A stretch of DNA of 9,491 nt from Lysobacterales bacterium (GCA_026196445.1 JAPHTE010000053.1:1-9491), one strand, 5' to 3'. Shown: positions 1 to 6,562, numbered from the stretch's first letter. Notes: generated by a model not told the origin, from the sequence alone. Made by a program: numbers and translations.

Positions 1-1
1 A

Positions 2-577
2 TACGGTCGCCTGGTGCCGGTGCCAGAAGAGCGCACCCGCGTGATGCAGGACGAAGAGATGGTTGAATTGTCGGGCCGAAGCTTGCGTTTCATTGATACA
101 CCGGGCCACGCGAGGCACCATTTCTGCGTACACGACTCTCTCACCAACGGCTGGTTCAGCGGTGATACCTTTGGTCTGTCCTACCGTGAATTCGATACGG
201 ATCAGGGTGCCTTCATGATCCCCACCACGACCCCGGTGCAATTTGACCCCGATGCGCTGAAGGAATCGATCCGCAGGCTGCTCAAGGTCCAACCGGACTA
301 CATGTACTTGACCCACTTCGGCCGGGTAGAAAACGTGCAGAAACTCGCTGGTGACATGATCGATGGTATCGATGCATTGGCAGGTTTCGGGGAACAGTTT
401 GACGGTGATGATGCACGTGGTGAGAAAATCGCGGCCGCGATAACCGAGTGGTCGCTGGCAAGGCTCAAAGCACACGGGGTCAGTTTGCCGGAAGAGCAGT
501 GCCGGGATTTGCTGCAGGCGGATATCAGGCTCAATGCTGCGGGTATCGAATGCTGGCTGGATTACCGCAAGAGGTAG
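2..577 (+). CDS. MBL-fold metallo-hydrolase, C-terminal part (5' end outside window)
   Basis: The reading frame is open from the first bases of the window, so the gene starts upstream and only about 190 C-terminal residues are visible. A GTG at 14 is in frame but is unlikely to be the true start, because the usual N-terminal HxHxDH metal motif of this fold is missing and must lie upstream. Visible motifs fit the metallo-beta-lactamase fold: DTPGHARHH (the metal-binding His strand), FSGDTFG (the bridging Asp) and YLTHFG (the last metal His). After these comes a helical C-terminal part rich in Asp, Glu and Arg. The fold covers hydrolases acting on thioesters, lactones, phosphodiesters and other substrates, and nothing here fixes the substrate. 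The last 16 bases overlap the 3' end of the glycosylase gene on the opposite strand. The fold is clear; the function is not. Confidence 0.85.
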   Translation, partial: YGRLVPVPEERTRVMQDEEMVELSGRSLRFIDTPGHARHHFCVHDSLTNGWFSGDTFGLSYREFDTDQGAFMIPTTTPVQFDPDALKESIRRLLKVQPDYMYLTHFGRVENVQKLAGDMIDGIDALAGFGEQFDGDDARGEKIAAAITEWSLARLKAHGVSLPEEQCRDLLQADIRLNAAGIECWLDYRKR

Positions 578-1068
578 TCCTTGATCACCGACCAGGCCTC
601 GAGCTTTTCCGCGAAGCTTTTCGTTGCGTGGGCCGGGCTGGTCGACGGCAGTGTATGGTACACAAGATTCCCCGCCAATCCCGGCCGCACATTTTTTGTG
701 AACAGGCGGTTGGCCGTCTGGCCGTTGAAAAACACGTGGCTGATGTGCGGGTGTTGTTTAAAAAAAACCGCAAATTCATTGGTCTTGAGACCGTCGTCGA
801 TGATGGCTGAGTCCAGGGACCCGCGCCGGTGGCACTTGCCGATGACGTCCCACAAGGCGACCTGGCGGGAGGTGAGTTTTCGCAGGCGTGAACGGTAATC
901 GAGTTCCGGGCCGGCGCCGAACAACTCACCCATGATATGCCAGAAGGCATTGCGTGGAAAAGCATAGTACTCGGTAGCCTCGAGCGAAGCCTTACCGGGC
1001 ATCGAGCCCAGTATCAGCACGCGCGCGTCCGGCTTTGATACCGGTGGAAACCCCTGTGACAGTTCCAT
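562..1068 (-). CDS. DNA-deoxyinosine glycosylase, UDG superfamily (family 6-like)
   Basis: This 168-residue protein resembles the hypoxanthine-DNA glycosylases (family 6 of the uracil-DNA glycosylase superfamily), which cut deaminated adenine out of DNA at the start of base excision repair. Visible signatures are GSMPG at residues 21-25 after a hydrophobic strand (RVLILGSMPG), AFPRNAFW at 36-43, FNG at 114-116 and LPSTSPAHA at 140-148, the last being the C-terminal active-site loop typical of the superfamily. Asn40 in the PRNAFW motif is at about the position of the catalytic Asn described for this family; that match is from memory, not an alignment. The ATG at 1068 puts the GFPPV and ARVLILGS segments at the usual distance from the N terminus, but no clear Shine-Dalgarno sequence precedes it. 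The gene is divergent from the 1105 gene (36-base gap) and converges on, and overlaps by 16 bases, the MBL-fold gene. A mismatch uracil glycosylase role is the main alternative. Confidence 0.85.
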   Translation of the reverse strand: MELSQGFPPVSKPDARVLILGSMPGKASLEATEYYAFPRNAFWHIMGELFGAGPELDYRSRLRKLTSRQVALWDVIGKCHRRGSLDSAIIDDGLKTNEFAVFFKQHPHISHVFFNGQTANRLFTKNVRPGLAGNLVYHTLPSTSPAHATKSFAEKLEAWSVIKDYLLR

Positions 1069-1084
1069 TGCCGTAGGCTAACAT
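1056..1084 (+). promoter_or_regulatory. Candidate sigma70 promoter for the 1105 gene
   Basis: GTGACA (1056-1061, 5 of 6 matches to the -35 consensus), a 17-base spacer, then TAACAT (1079-1084, 4 of 6 to the -10). Transcription would begin near 1091 and give a very short leader holding just the ribosome site. The -35 box lies inside the first codons of the divergent glycosylase gene. Found by eye only. Confidence 0.45.
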
Positions 1085-1093
1085 GCAATAAAC

Positions 1094-1098
1094 AGGAG
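1094..1098 (+). promoter_or_regulatory. Ribosome binding site fixing the start at 1105
   Basis: AGGAG followed by 6 bases and then ATG at 1105. This is a near-ideal Shine-Dalgarno sequence and spacing, and it supports this small gene of unknown function being real and translated. Confidence 0.75.
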
Positions 1099-1104
1099 CG
1101 GGCT

Positions 1105-1509
1105 ATGAACGAAGGAAAAACATCGAAACGCGGTGCACTGGTGCGCAACAGTGTCGTATTCCAGTTGAAGCTTATGGCTGATGGTTTTCGCGACCTGGTT
1201 CTGTTGCCGGTATCACTGATCGCTACGCTGGTTGGTCTGCTACGTGGCGGTGACGAGCCGGAAAGGGAATTTGAGCAGACCATCGAGTTGGGTCGTGCAT
1301 CCGAGAAATGGATCAACCTGTTCGGCAGCCACGAGGCGGCTGATGATGCCCAGGCGGCCACCACGATTGACACGATTTTTGCAAAGCTCGAAGAAACGCT
1401 GAAGCAGCAGTACTTTACATCCGGCCTGAGTACCAACGTGAAAACCGAGATTGATGAGGCGCTACGGGCTGCCCAGGACCAGGCCAAGCAGGAACAGGAA
1501 GAGCGATAG
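1105..1509 (+). CDS. Conserved hypothetical protein, 134 aa, N-terminal hydrophobic helix
   Basis: I do not know a function for this protein. The N-terminal third has a mixed basic and hydrophobic stretch, VVFQLKLMADGFRDLVLLPVS at residues 17-37, which runs into SLIATLVGLLRGG (37-49). It could be one membrane helix or an amphipathic membrane-surface helix. The rest (about 50-134) is soluble, highly charged and predicted helical, ending in a Gln/Glu/Lys-rich tail (AAQDQAKQEQEER) suggestive of a coiled coil. The FQLK...DGxRDLxLxPxSLIA pattern is one I associate with small uncharacterised gammaproteobacterial proteins. A strong ribosome site and candidate promoter precede it, and it is transcribed alone between a divergent and a convergent neighbour. 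No signal peptide cleavage site is evident. Confidence 0.8.
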   Translation: MNEGKTSKRGALVRNSVVFQLKLMADGFRDLVLLPVSLIATLVGLLRGGDEPEREFEQTIELGRASEKWINLFGSHEAADDAQAATTIDTIFAKLEETLKQQYFTSGLSTNVKTEIDEALRAAQDQAKQEQEER

Positions 1510-1525
1510 CCGGGTAAACACCCGG
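1510..1525. terminator. Short GC-rich hairpin between convergent genes
   Basis: CCGGGT (1510-1515), loop AAAC, ACCCGG (1520-1525): a perfect 6-bp stem in the 29 bases between the convergent 1105 and CBS-domain genes. No T-run follows on either strand, so it is not a classical intrinsic terminator. It could act as a weak or Rho-assisted bidirectional stop, or protect 3' ends. Confidence 0.35.
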
Positions 1526-1538
1526 GCCAGTATCCGGT

Positions 1539-1973
1539 TCAGTAAGTACCGGTAATATACTGGCTCAGGTGCTCGACTTCGGCTTCTTTTTCATCGAGCA
1601 TTCTCTTGACGAGGTCACCGATCGAAACGATACCGAGCAGATTCCCGTCGTGTACAACTGGCAGGTGGCGACAACGGCACGTTGTCATGGTTTCCATGCA
1701 TTGCTGTATGGAATCGGTCGGGTCGGCGGAGACGACGGGGGTTGTCATCACGTCACCTACCCTGGTTTCTTTTGAAGACAGGTCTTTCAGGGCAATCTTT
1801 TGCAGGTAGTCGCGCTCGGTAAATATACCGGCGATCGTATCGCCTTCCTGTACCAGCACTGCGCCGATATTGACCTGCGCCATCAGGTTGATGGCGTCCA
1901 GTACGGACTCATTGATGTCGACGGAAAGAACCATCGCACCCTTGTTGTCCAGAATCTCAGAAACTTTTGACAT
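1539..1973 (-). CDS. Twin CBS-domain protein, 144 aa
   Basis: The protein is essentially two CBS domains in tandem with no attached enzyme or transporter: CBS1 at about residues 8-60, ending GIFTERDYLQK (49-59), and CBS2 at about 72-126, ending GIVSIGDLVKRML (114-126). Such stand-alone pairs fold together (a Bateman module) and bind adenosyl ligands such as AMP, ATP or SAM, usually acting as energy or ligand sensors for a partner. The C-terminal HLSQYITGTY is the tail commonly seen in this widespread bacterial family. The TCRCRHLPV segment (98-106) carries two Cys where I expect other residues, on top of Cys92. The start at 1973 fits the family length, although its Shine-Dalgarno is poor. It follows the small membrane protein after 54 bases and may sense metabolites for the upstream permease, but that link is inference. 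Confidence 0.9.
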   Translation of the reverse strand: MSKVSEILDNKGAMVLSVDINESVLDAINLMAQVNIGAVLVQEGDTIAGIFTERDYLQKIALKDLSSKETRVGDVMTTPVVSADPTDSIQQCMETMTTCRCRHLPVVHDGNLLGIVSIGDLVKRMLDEKEAEVEHLSQYITGTY

Positions 1974-2003
1974 GCTTAAAACCGTTTGGGAACCAATATT
2001 CTA

Positions 2004-2031
2004 AGTCTAGTCGGAGATAGGAGTTTTTCAA
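2004..2031 (-). promoter_or_regulatory. Candidate promoter for the CBS-domain gene
   Basis: Read on the - strand: TTGAAA (2031-2026, 5 of 6 to the -35), a 16-base spacer, then TAGACT (2009-2004, 4 of 6 to the -10). The -35 box overlaps the last codon and stop of the small membrane protein gene. It would let the CBS gene be transcribed separately from the permease. Found by eye; weak. Confidence 0.3.
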
Positions 2032-2345
2032 CATTGATTTTCATTCCGGTGATCAGATGGTTCATCGGAGGGTTCTACGACGGTGTACTCGGCGTCGATT
2101 ATATGGCCGGAGTCCCGTGGCCCGGCGGCTCCTTCGTGTAAATCGACGCCCTCCTTTCTGAGACGTCTCTTGATCCAGGCAATACGCAACCAGATGACAA
2201 CACCGGTTACCAGCACAAAACCGGCGATGACCAGGAAGGCGACCATGCCGAGCATGATGGTGCCGATGAGTGCGAACGCAGCTATGATGCCGGCGACGAT
2301 CCTGGCCAGTGGGCCCTGGGGCGGTGGATGAAGGTAATATGCCAT
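2028..2345 (-). CDS. Small inner-membrane protein of unknown function, 105 aa
   Basis: The protein begins MAYYLHPPPQG and then has a hydrophobic region at residues 13-55, long enough for two closely spaced membrane helices with a Gly-rich turn near 29-33. A basic segment (RIAWIKRRLRKEG, about 54-66) follows, suggesting that this side stays in the cytoplasm. The soluble tail contains GHIIDAEYTVVE (80-91), a short pattern I have seen at the end of small proteobacterial membrane proteins, then an acidic and polar end. Its ribosome site, GAGG 8 bases before the ATG, overlaps the TGA stop of the SLC13-type permease, and the gap between the genes is only 10 bases, so the two are very likely co-transcribed and translationally coupled. 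An accessory role to the permease is a guess from position. Confidence 0.75.
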   Translation of the reverse strand: MAYYLHPPPQGPLARIVAGIIAAFALIGTIMLGMVAFLVIAGFVLVTGVVIWLRIAWIKRRLRKEGVDLHEGAAGPRDSGHIIDAEYTVVEPSDEPSDHRNENQC

Positions 2346-2355
2346 ATTGTTTGCC

Positions 2356-4194
2356 TCAGAAGATCAGGTTGACCACGGTCAGCATGACGACCAGGAAAAT
2401 CACGGACATGGCGCTGCCGACACGGATGAAGTCCGCCACGCGGTAACCACCCGGGCCGATGATCAGGGCATTGACCTGGTGGGTCGGCAGTATAAAGGCG
2501 TTGGAAGTCGACAGGGCGACGATCAGGGCGTACATGGTCGGGTTGGCGCCAGTGGTCAGGGCGATGCTGATGGCGATGGGCACCAGGATGGTGGTGGCGC
2601 CCACGTTCGACATGACCAGGCTGAATGCGGTGGCCAGCACCGCGATGACGATCTGTACCGCGATATCCGGAAAATCACCCAGCAGCACCATGGCCTGTTG
2701 GGCGATCCATGCGGCAGTACCGGTCAATTCCATGGCCATGCCGATGGGGATCAGGCTGGCGACCAGGAACACGGTTTTCCAGCTGACCGAGTTGTAGGCT
2801 TCATCGATACTGATCACGTTGGTCAGTATCATGCCCAGCGCACCAACCAGTAACGCGATGGACAGCCTGAAATCGGTGAAGATGATCATACTGATCGAGA
2901 GCACGAAAAAGGCCAGCGCGTGGCCGACTTTCTGCGGGCGCTGCTCCTCCTTGGGGATGTCCGTGGCCACGATGAAAGTGCGGTCCTTGTGCAGTTCGGA
3001 AAGGTCCCGCCAGGTGCTGTGGCTGACCAGGCAGTCGCCGGCCTCCAGCACGTGTTCACGCAGGTTTTCGGAGATGATACTGCCACGCCGGTTGACCGCC
3101 AGCACGCTGATGCCGTAACGCTTGCGTAAACGTGCTTCACCGATGGACTGGCCGATCATCTTGGAACCGGGCGGGACGACGACCTCCGAGATGCCTGCGC
3201 GGCTGGGGTTGAACAGGCCGCCGAAGGTCTTGACGCGTGGTTGCAGGCGGCAGTGGTTATCCAGCGCGAAGCGCCCGACCACTTCGCGGCTGCCCATGAC
3301 ACCGAGGATGGTGCCGACCCAGATCATCTCGTCCGCCGGCGGCGCCATGCGTGGTTCGTCCGTGTTACGGATGGCCAGCAGCCGTGGTGTGCCGTCCAGT
3401 TTTTCGGCATCACCGACCTGCATACCGACCAGTGGGCTGTCGACCGTGACCAGCAGTTCGTAGACGTCGCCCTCGATACCGTATGTATCGGCAAAATAGG
3501 TCTTGGTGCGGGCCGGCGCCGCCGTGGGTTCTATCCGGTTTTCCGGTAACAACCACTTACCAAGGATCAGAAAATACACGATACCCGTCAGCAGCAATGA
3601 GAGGCCTACCGGTGCCACGTCGAACAGTTCGAATTGCCCCAGGGTTTCGGCGCCCGGTGGTAACGAGGCGTTGGAGGCCGATATCAGGTCATTCAACAGG
3701 ATCAGTGGTGAAGAACCGACCATCGTCATGGTGCCGCCCATGATGGCGCAGAATCCCATTGGCATCAGCAAACGTGAAAGCGGGATCTCGGTGCGGACCG
3801 AAATGCGTGATACGACGGGCAGGAACAGGGCCGTGGCGCCGACGTTTTGCATCAGGCTGGAAATGACACCGACGGTGCCTGAAATCAGCGGGATGACCTT
3901 GTTCACTGTCTTACCGCCGATACGCAGGATAAACGCGGCAATGACCGTCATGACACCGGTCCGGTCCAGTCCCGCACCCAGTATCATGACCGCGATGATG
4001 GAAATCACGGCATTGGATGCAAAGCCGTTGAACAGTTGGTCAGATGGCACCAGCCCGAGCAGGCCCAGCAATACCATGACCGTCAGCGCCACCACGTCGA
4101 CCCGTACGACCTCCAGGACGAACAGGGTAATGGTGACGGCCAGCACGACCAGCACCAGCAACATGTCGCCTGTGAGTGTTAAGCCTGCTTCCAT
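2356..4194 (-). CDS. SLC13-family permease with two RCK_C (TrkA-C) domains
   Basis: This 612-residue inner-membrane transporter belongs to the divalent anion:sodium symporter (SLC13/DASS) group of the ion transporter superfamily. The architecture is the usual split one: N-terminal membrane half (about 10-215), two soluble RCK_C domains (about 240-312 and 328-412), then a C-terminal membrane half (about 425-612). The two halves carry matching signature loops: QNVGATALFLPV (116-127) and MSNVGATTILVPIA (528-541) are the paired re-entrant hairpins, followed by GTMTMVGSSPLILLND (154-169) and STSNAFILPTHQVNALI (562-578). Members with RCK_C domains are often annotated as sulfate or other anion transporters, but substrate cannot be read from sequence. 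The length is normal. The ATG at 4194 has a poor ribosome site; an in-frame ATG at codon 11 with AGG a few bases before it is a possible alternative. It leads the small membrane protein and possibly the CBS gene in one operon. Confidence 0.92.
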   Translation of the reverse strand: MEAGLTLTGDMLLVLVVLAVTITLFVLEVVRVDVVALTVMVLLGLLGLVPSDQLFNGFASNAVISIIAVMILGAGLDRTGVMTVIAAFILRIGGKTVNKVIPLISGTVGVISSLMQNVGATALFLPVVSRISVRTEIPLSRLLMPMGFCAIMGGTMTMVGSSPLILLNDLISASNASLPPGAETLGQFELFDVAPVGLSLLLTGIVYFLILGKWLLPENRIEPTAAPARTKTYFADTYGIEGDVYELLVTVDSPLVGMQVGDAEKLDGTPRLLAIRNTDEPRMAPPADEMIWVGTILGVMGSREVVGRFALDNHCRLQPRVKTFGGLFNPSRAGISEVVVPPGSKMIGQSIGEARLRKRYGISVLAVNRRGSIISENLREHVLEAGDCLVSHSTWRDLSELHKDRTFIVATDIPKEEQRPQKVGHALAFFVLSISMIIFTDFRLSIALLVGALGMILTNVISIDEAYNSVSWKTVFLVASLIPIGMAMELTGTAAWIAQQAMVLLGDFPDIAVQIVIAVLATAFSLVMSNVGATTILVPIAISIALTTGANPTMYALIVALSTSNAFILPTHQVNALIIGPGGYRVADFIRVGSAMSVIFLVVMLTVVNLIF

Positions 4195-4291
4195 GGCGTG
4201 TGTCTGGGTAAAGTAGTCAAGGTGTTCGAGAAGTTATGGCTTTTGATAACAAGTGATTCTACAGCGATGTGAGCAGCAATGCGTTACTTCA
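4195..4291. other. Intergenic gap between trmB and the SLC13-type permease
   Basis: This 97-base stretch has no gene on either strand. It holds a weak inverted repeat, GTTAT at 4233-4237 with ATAAC at 4246-4250 around an 8-base loop, without a convincing T-run. I saw no - strand promoter with good boxes at a suitable distance from the permease start, although the permease and its followers probably start transcription here or read through from trmB. Confidence 0.4.
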
Positions 4292-5008
4292 TCACTTTCG
4301 CCGGTACAACATGTCCCGCACCACATGGCCCAGGCGTTCACCACGCTTTTCGTACTTGGTGTGTGGCCGCCAGCGTGGTCGTTCGACGTAATCGGCGTTG
4401 CCCGACAGGTTAACAAAGTCCGGGCTGCCGGCCATCACTTCGAGCATGTGCTCGGCGTAATTTTGCCAGTCGGTCGCCAGGTGCAGCAGACCGCCGCTCG
4501 CCATGCAGCGGGCCAGTTCGGCCACGAAATCAGGCTGGATGATGCGCCGCTTGTGATGACGTTTCTTTGGCCACGGGTCGGGAAAGTAAATACGCACACC
4601 CTTTATGCTGCCGGGAGCGACCCGTTGCCGCAGGAAATCGACGACGTCATCGCGCACGACGCGCACGTTTTCGATGGCGTATTTATCGAGCGCCATCAGC
4701 AGCTGGCCTACCCCTGGCGGGTGAACTTCGATACCGACAAAGTTTATATCGGGCTCGGCTTGTGCCATCTGCCAGGTGGATTCGCCGTTGCCAAAACCGA
4801 TATCCAGGACAAGCTCTGCGGTTCGCCCGAAGTGCCCGGCGAAGTCCAGCACGCCGTCGCCTTTGTCGATACCGTAGTGCGGCCACAACTCATCCAGCGC
4901 GTGTTGCTGGGCGCTGGTCAGGCGGCCCTTGCGCAGCACGAAGCTGCGGACGGGGCGGTGCCGGGATGGATTTGTTTTATCGTTTTTTTGCACTATTTCC
5001 GAAGTCAA
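4292..5008 (-). CDS. trmB: tRNA (guanine46-N7)-methyltransferase TrmB
   Basis: TrmB transfers a methyl group from SAM to N7 of G46 in the tRNA variable loop, in the cytoplasm. The 238-residue product matches the family along its length: RPVRSFVLRKGRLT (18-31), SAM-binding motif I DIGFGNGES (69-77), GIEVH (92-96), the catalytic and tRNA-binding YFPDPWPKKRHHKRR (141-155), TDWQNYAEHM (179-188) and the C-terminal RPHTKYEKRGERLGH (214-228). There is no ATG start. The TTG at 5008 gives an N terminus of the same length as I recall for E. coli TrmB, but it has no ribosome site and lies on the T-run of the terminator of the gene before it. A GTG at 4993 has a poor GGA at very short spacing. The start is therefore uncertain by five residues. 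It needs a promoter of its own or read-through; TTGACT at 5008-5003 looks like a -35 box, but no good -10 follows. Confidence 0.95.
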   Translation of the reverse strand: MTSEIVQKNDKTNPSRHRPVRSFVLRKGRLTSAQQHALDELWPHYGIDKGDGVLDFAGHFGRTAELVLDIGFGNGESTWQMAQAEPDINFVGIEVHPPGVGQLLMALDKYAIENVRVVRDDVVDFLRQRVAPGSIKGVRIYFPDPWPKKRHHKRRIIQPDFVAELARCMASGGLLHLATDWQNYAEHMLEVMAGSPDFVNLSGNADYVERPRWRPHTKYEKRGERLGHVVRDMLYRRK

Positions 5009-5034
5009 AAAAGCCCGGCAGAACCGGGCCTTTT
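5007..5034 (-). terminator. Intrinsic terminator of the ArsB/P-type permease gene
   Basis: On the - strand, GCCCGG (5029-5024), loop TTCTG, CCGGGC (5018-5013) is followed directly by six T (5012-5007). An A-run on the other side (5034-5031) can extend the stem past one bulged base. The stem begins 23 bases after the TAG stop of the permease. Four T on the opposite side give it weak potential on the + strand too. The T-run touches the putative TTG start of trmB. Confidence 0.88.
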
Positions 5035-5052
5035 AAGTCGTTATCCAAGATG

Positions 5053-6423
5053 CTAGTGAACAGGTGCCGCGCTGGCTGCATGGCTGCCGATTTCTGCCGC
5101 ATTGTAGAAATCGAAGAACAGCAGAAAAATCAGGCTGCAAACGATTAGCGTGGCGAGCATGGCCGGTGTACCGTAGCGGAACCAGACCCATGGCGTAATG
5201 GCGAGTGACGGGTCGTTCTCGCGTTTGGCAAGGCGCTCAGAAATCGTCACGATGTAAACGTTGGCGGTAGAGCCGATATGGGTGCCATTGCCGCCCATGC
5301 CGACACCGGCAGCCAGCGCCCACCATAACGGTGTCACGTGGATACCTTGTGCTTCCATGCCGAGCAGGATCGGGATCATGGCCGCGGTAAAAGGGATGTT
5401 GTCGATCGCAGCCGACAGGAGCGCCGCTACCCACATCAATACCAGCGTCGCAACCAATAGGTCCTTTTGCACGAAGGGTACGATGAACTGCCCCAGGTAA
5501 CGCAGGAAACCGCTGTGTTCGACACCGCCGACCACGATGAACAGGGAGATGAAAAAGATCAGCAAGGGAATCTCGACATCTTCCATGGCGTGGTCCATTT
5601 CAACCTTGCGGGCGATGAATACCAGCAGCGTCAGGCCTGCGGCTGAAACCATCCAGGGTTCCCAGCCGATGGAATGGTGAATCATGAACATCACCACCAT
5701 CAGGCCGAGCACTATCAAGGACTGGTTCCACAGTTTGCGGTCCTGGAATTCGTCTTTGTCCTGGTAATGGCCTTCGGGCTCGACGGCCATTTCCTTGCGG
5801 AACAATATACGCAACACGAGCAGCACGGTGATCCACGCGGCGAACGTCATACCACCCATATGGTAGGCGAAGGTATTGAAGTCGATACCCTTGGCTGAGC
5901 CGATCATCAGGTTTGGCGGGTCGCCGACCAGCGTCGCGACACCACCGGTGTCAGACAACAGGGCGGCGGCCAATAAAAATGGAATCGGCGTGACCTTCAT
6001 GGCGCGTGCGATCAGGATGATCAGCGGGCCAAAAATGACCACCGTGGTAACATTGTCCAGCAACAGGGACAGCACGGTGACACCTGTGCCGAGCAGGGCC
6101 AGCAGCATGAACTGCCTGCCCTTACTGATCCTGGCCATGTAATTGGCCATTGCCTCGAAGCCACCGGTCGGGATCATGATGGAAACAATGGCCATCATGC
6201 AGCCGAGCAGGAAGACGACGTTCCAGTCGATCGCCAGCACAGCCAGCTCGGAATCGTAGAAACCGTAATACTGGCCAGCCACGATCATCATGATCGCGCC
6301 CATCATGGCGAACTTGGCGCGATGAAAGCCGTGCAGTGTTTCCGTGAAAATTCCGATGAATGTAATGGCTAGGATGATTCCGGAAATCATCATTGAGTCG
6401 TTCATGACAAGCGTTTCTGTCAT
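5053..6423 (-). CDS. ArsB/P-protein/NhaD-type ion permease (IT superfamily)
   Basis: This 456-residue integral membrane protein has about a dozen hydrophobic segments. It is two inverted halves with paired signatures: LLDNVTTVVIFGP (121-133) with AAIDNIPFTAAMIP (338-351), and DTGGVATLVGDPPN (158-171) with GMGGNGTHIGSTANV (375-389). The DNxxx hairpins and the GDPPN loop place it with ArsB arsenite exporters, the eukaryotic P (OCA2) protein and NhaD Na+/H+ antiporters. The GGxATLxGDPPNxxIGS form resembles the ArsB/P side more than the NhaD versions I recall. It probably exports an ion or exchanges cations with protons, but no ars genes (arsR, arsC, arsA) are nearby, so an arsenite role is not supported. 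A charged cytoplasmic loop (about 209-232) separates the halves. The ATG at 6423 has a good GGGAG site 8 bases upstream. It is a single-gene transcript between a good promoter and an intrinsic terminator. Confidence 0.88.
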   Translation of the reverse strand: MTETLVMNDSMMISGIILAITFIGIFTETLHGFHRAKFAMMGAIMMIVAGQYYGFYDSELAVLAIDWNVVFLLGCMMAIVSIMIPTGGFEAMANYMARISKGRQFMLLALLGTGVTVLSLLLDNVTTVVIFGPLIILIARAMKVTPIPFLLAAALLSDTGGVATLVGDPPNLMIGSAKGIDFNTFAYHMGGMTFAAWITVLLVLRILFRKEMAVEPEGHYQDKDEFQDRKLWNQSLIVLGLMVVMFMIHHSIGWEPWMVSAAGLTLLVFIARKVEMDHAMEDVEIPLLIFFISLFIVVGGVEHSGFLRYLGQFIVPFVQKDLLVATLVLMWVAALLSAAIDNIPFTAAMIPILLGMEAQGIHVTPLWWALAAGVGMGGNGTHIGSTANVYIVTISERLAKRENDPSLAITPWVWFRYGTPAMLATLIVCSLIFLLFFDFYNAAEIGSHAASAAPVH

Positions 6424-6449
6424 TTCTTTGTCTCCCGGTGGGTTAGGCC

Positions 6450-6467
6450 TGCCAGACCTGTCAGACC
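6450..6467. repeat. 9-bp tandem repeat in the permease leader
   Basis: TGCCAGACC (6450-6458) is followed directly by TGTCAGACC (6459-6467), differing at one base. It lies between the permease's promoter and its start codon, in the untranslated leader on the - strand, and overlaps the first ACCTGTCA copy (6456-6463). Confidence 0.7.
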
Positions 6468-6484
6468 CGTGAAGGTACCGGCGT

Positions 6485-6514
6485 ATTATGCACCGAACCG
6501 TGTCCTGTTCTCAA
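6485..6514 (-). promoter_or_regulatory. Sigma70-type promoter for the ArsB/P-type permease
   Basis: On the - strand: TTGAGA (6514-6509, 5 of 6 to the -35), an 18-base spacer, then CATAAT (6490-6485, 5 of 6 to the -10). Transcription would begin near 6478, giving a leader of about 55 bases that includes the tandem repeat and the GGGAG ribosome site. Confidence 0.65.
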
Positions 6515-6534
6515 TGTAAAATCGGGCAGATCAG

Positions 6535-6562
6535 TTGACCTGTCACAGTGACGACTGAAAAT
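6535..6562 (+). promoter_or_regulatory. Candidate promoter upstream of metK
   Basis: TTGACC (6535-6540, 5 of 6 to the -35), a 16-base spacer, then GAAAAT (6557-6562, 4 of 6 to the -10). It would give a leader of about 100 bases containing the AT-rich inverted repeat. A competing candidate nearer the gene is TAAAAT (6614-6619, 5 of 6), which has no good -35 but has TG a few bases upstream. I cannot choose between them. Confidence 0.35.

Noticed and set aside
14..16. GTG at 14 as the start of the MBL-fold gene
   Set aside because: The frame is open to the window edge and the N-terminal metal-binding motif required by the fold is missing, so the real start must lie upstream.
3503..4216. + strand open frame (237 codons) opposite the SLC13-type permease
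   Set aside because: Its Ser/Thr/Met/Pro-rich translation is the usual shadow of a membrane protein gene, with no motif or ribosome site.
4253..5056. + strand open frame (267 codons) opposite trmB
   Set aside because: It is antisense to trmB, whose motifs are complete. The translation shows no recognisable domain.
6454..6469. Possible MetJ box in AGACCTGT followed by CAGACC
   Set aside because: Only the first 8-mer resembles AGACGTCT (6 of 8), the second copy is out of the 8-bp register, and it lies in the leader of the permease, not at the metK promoter.
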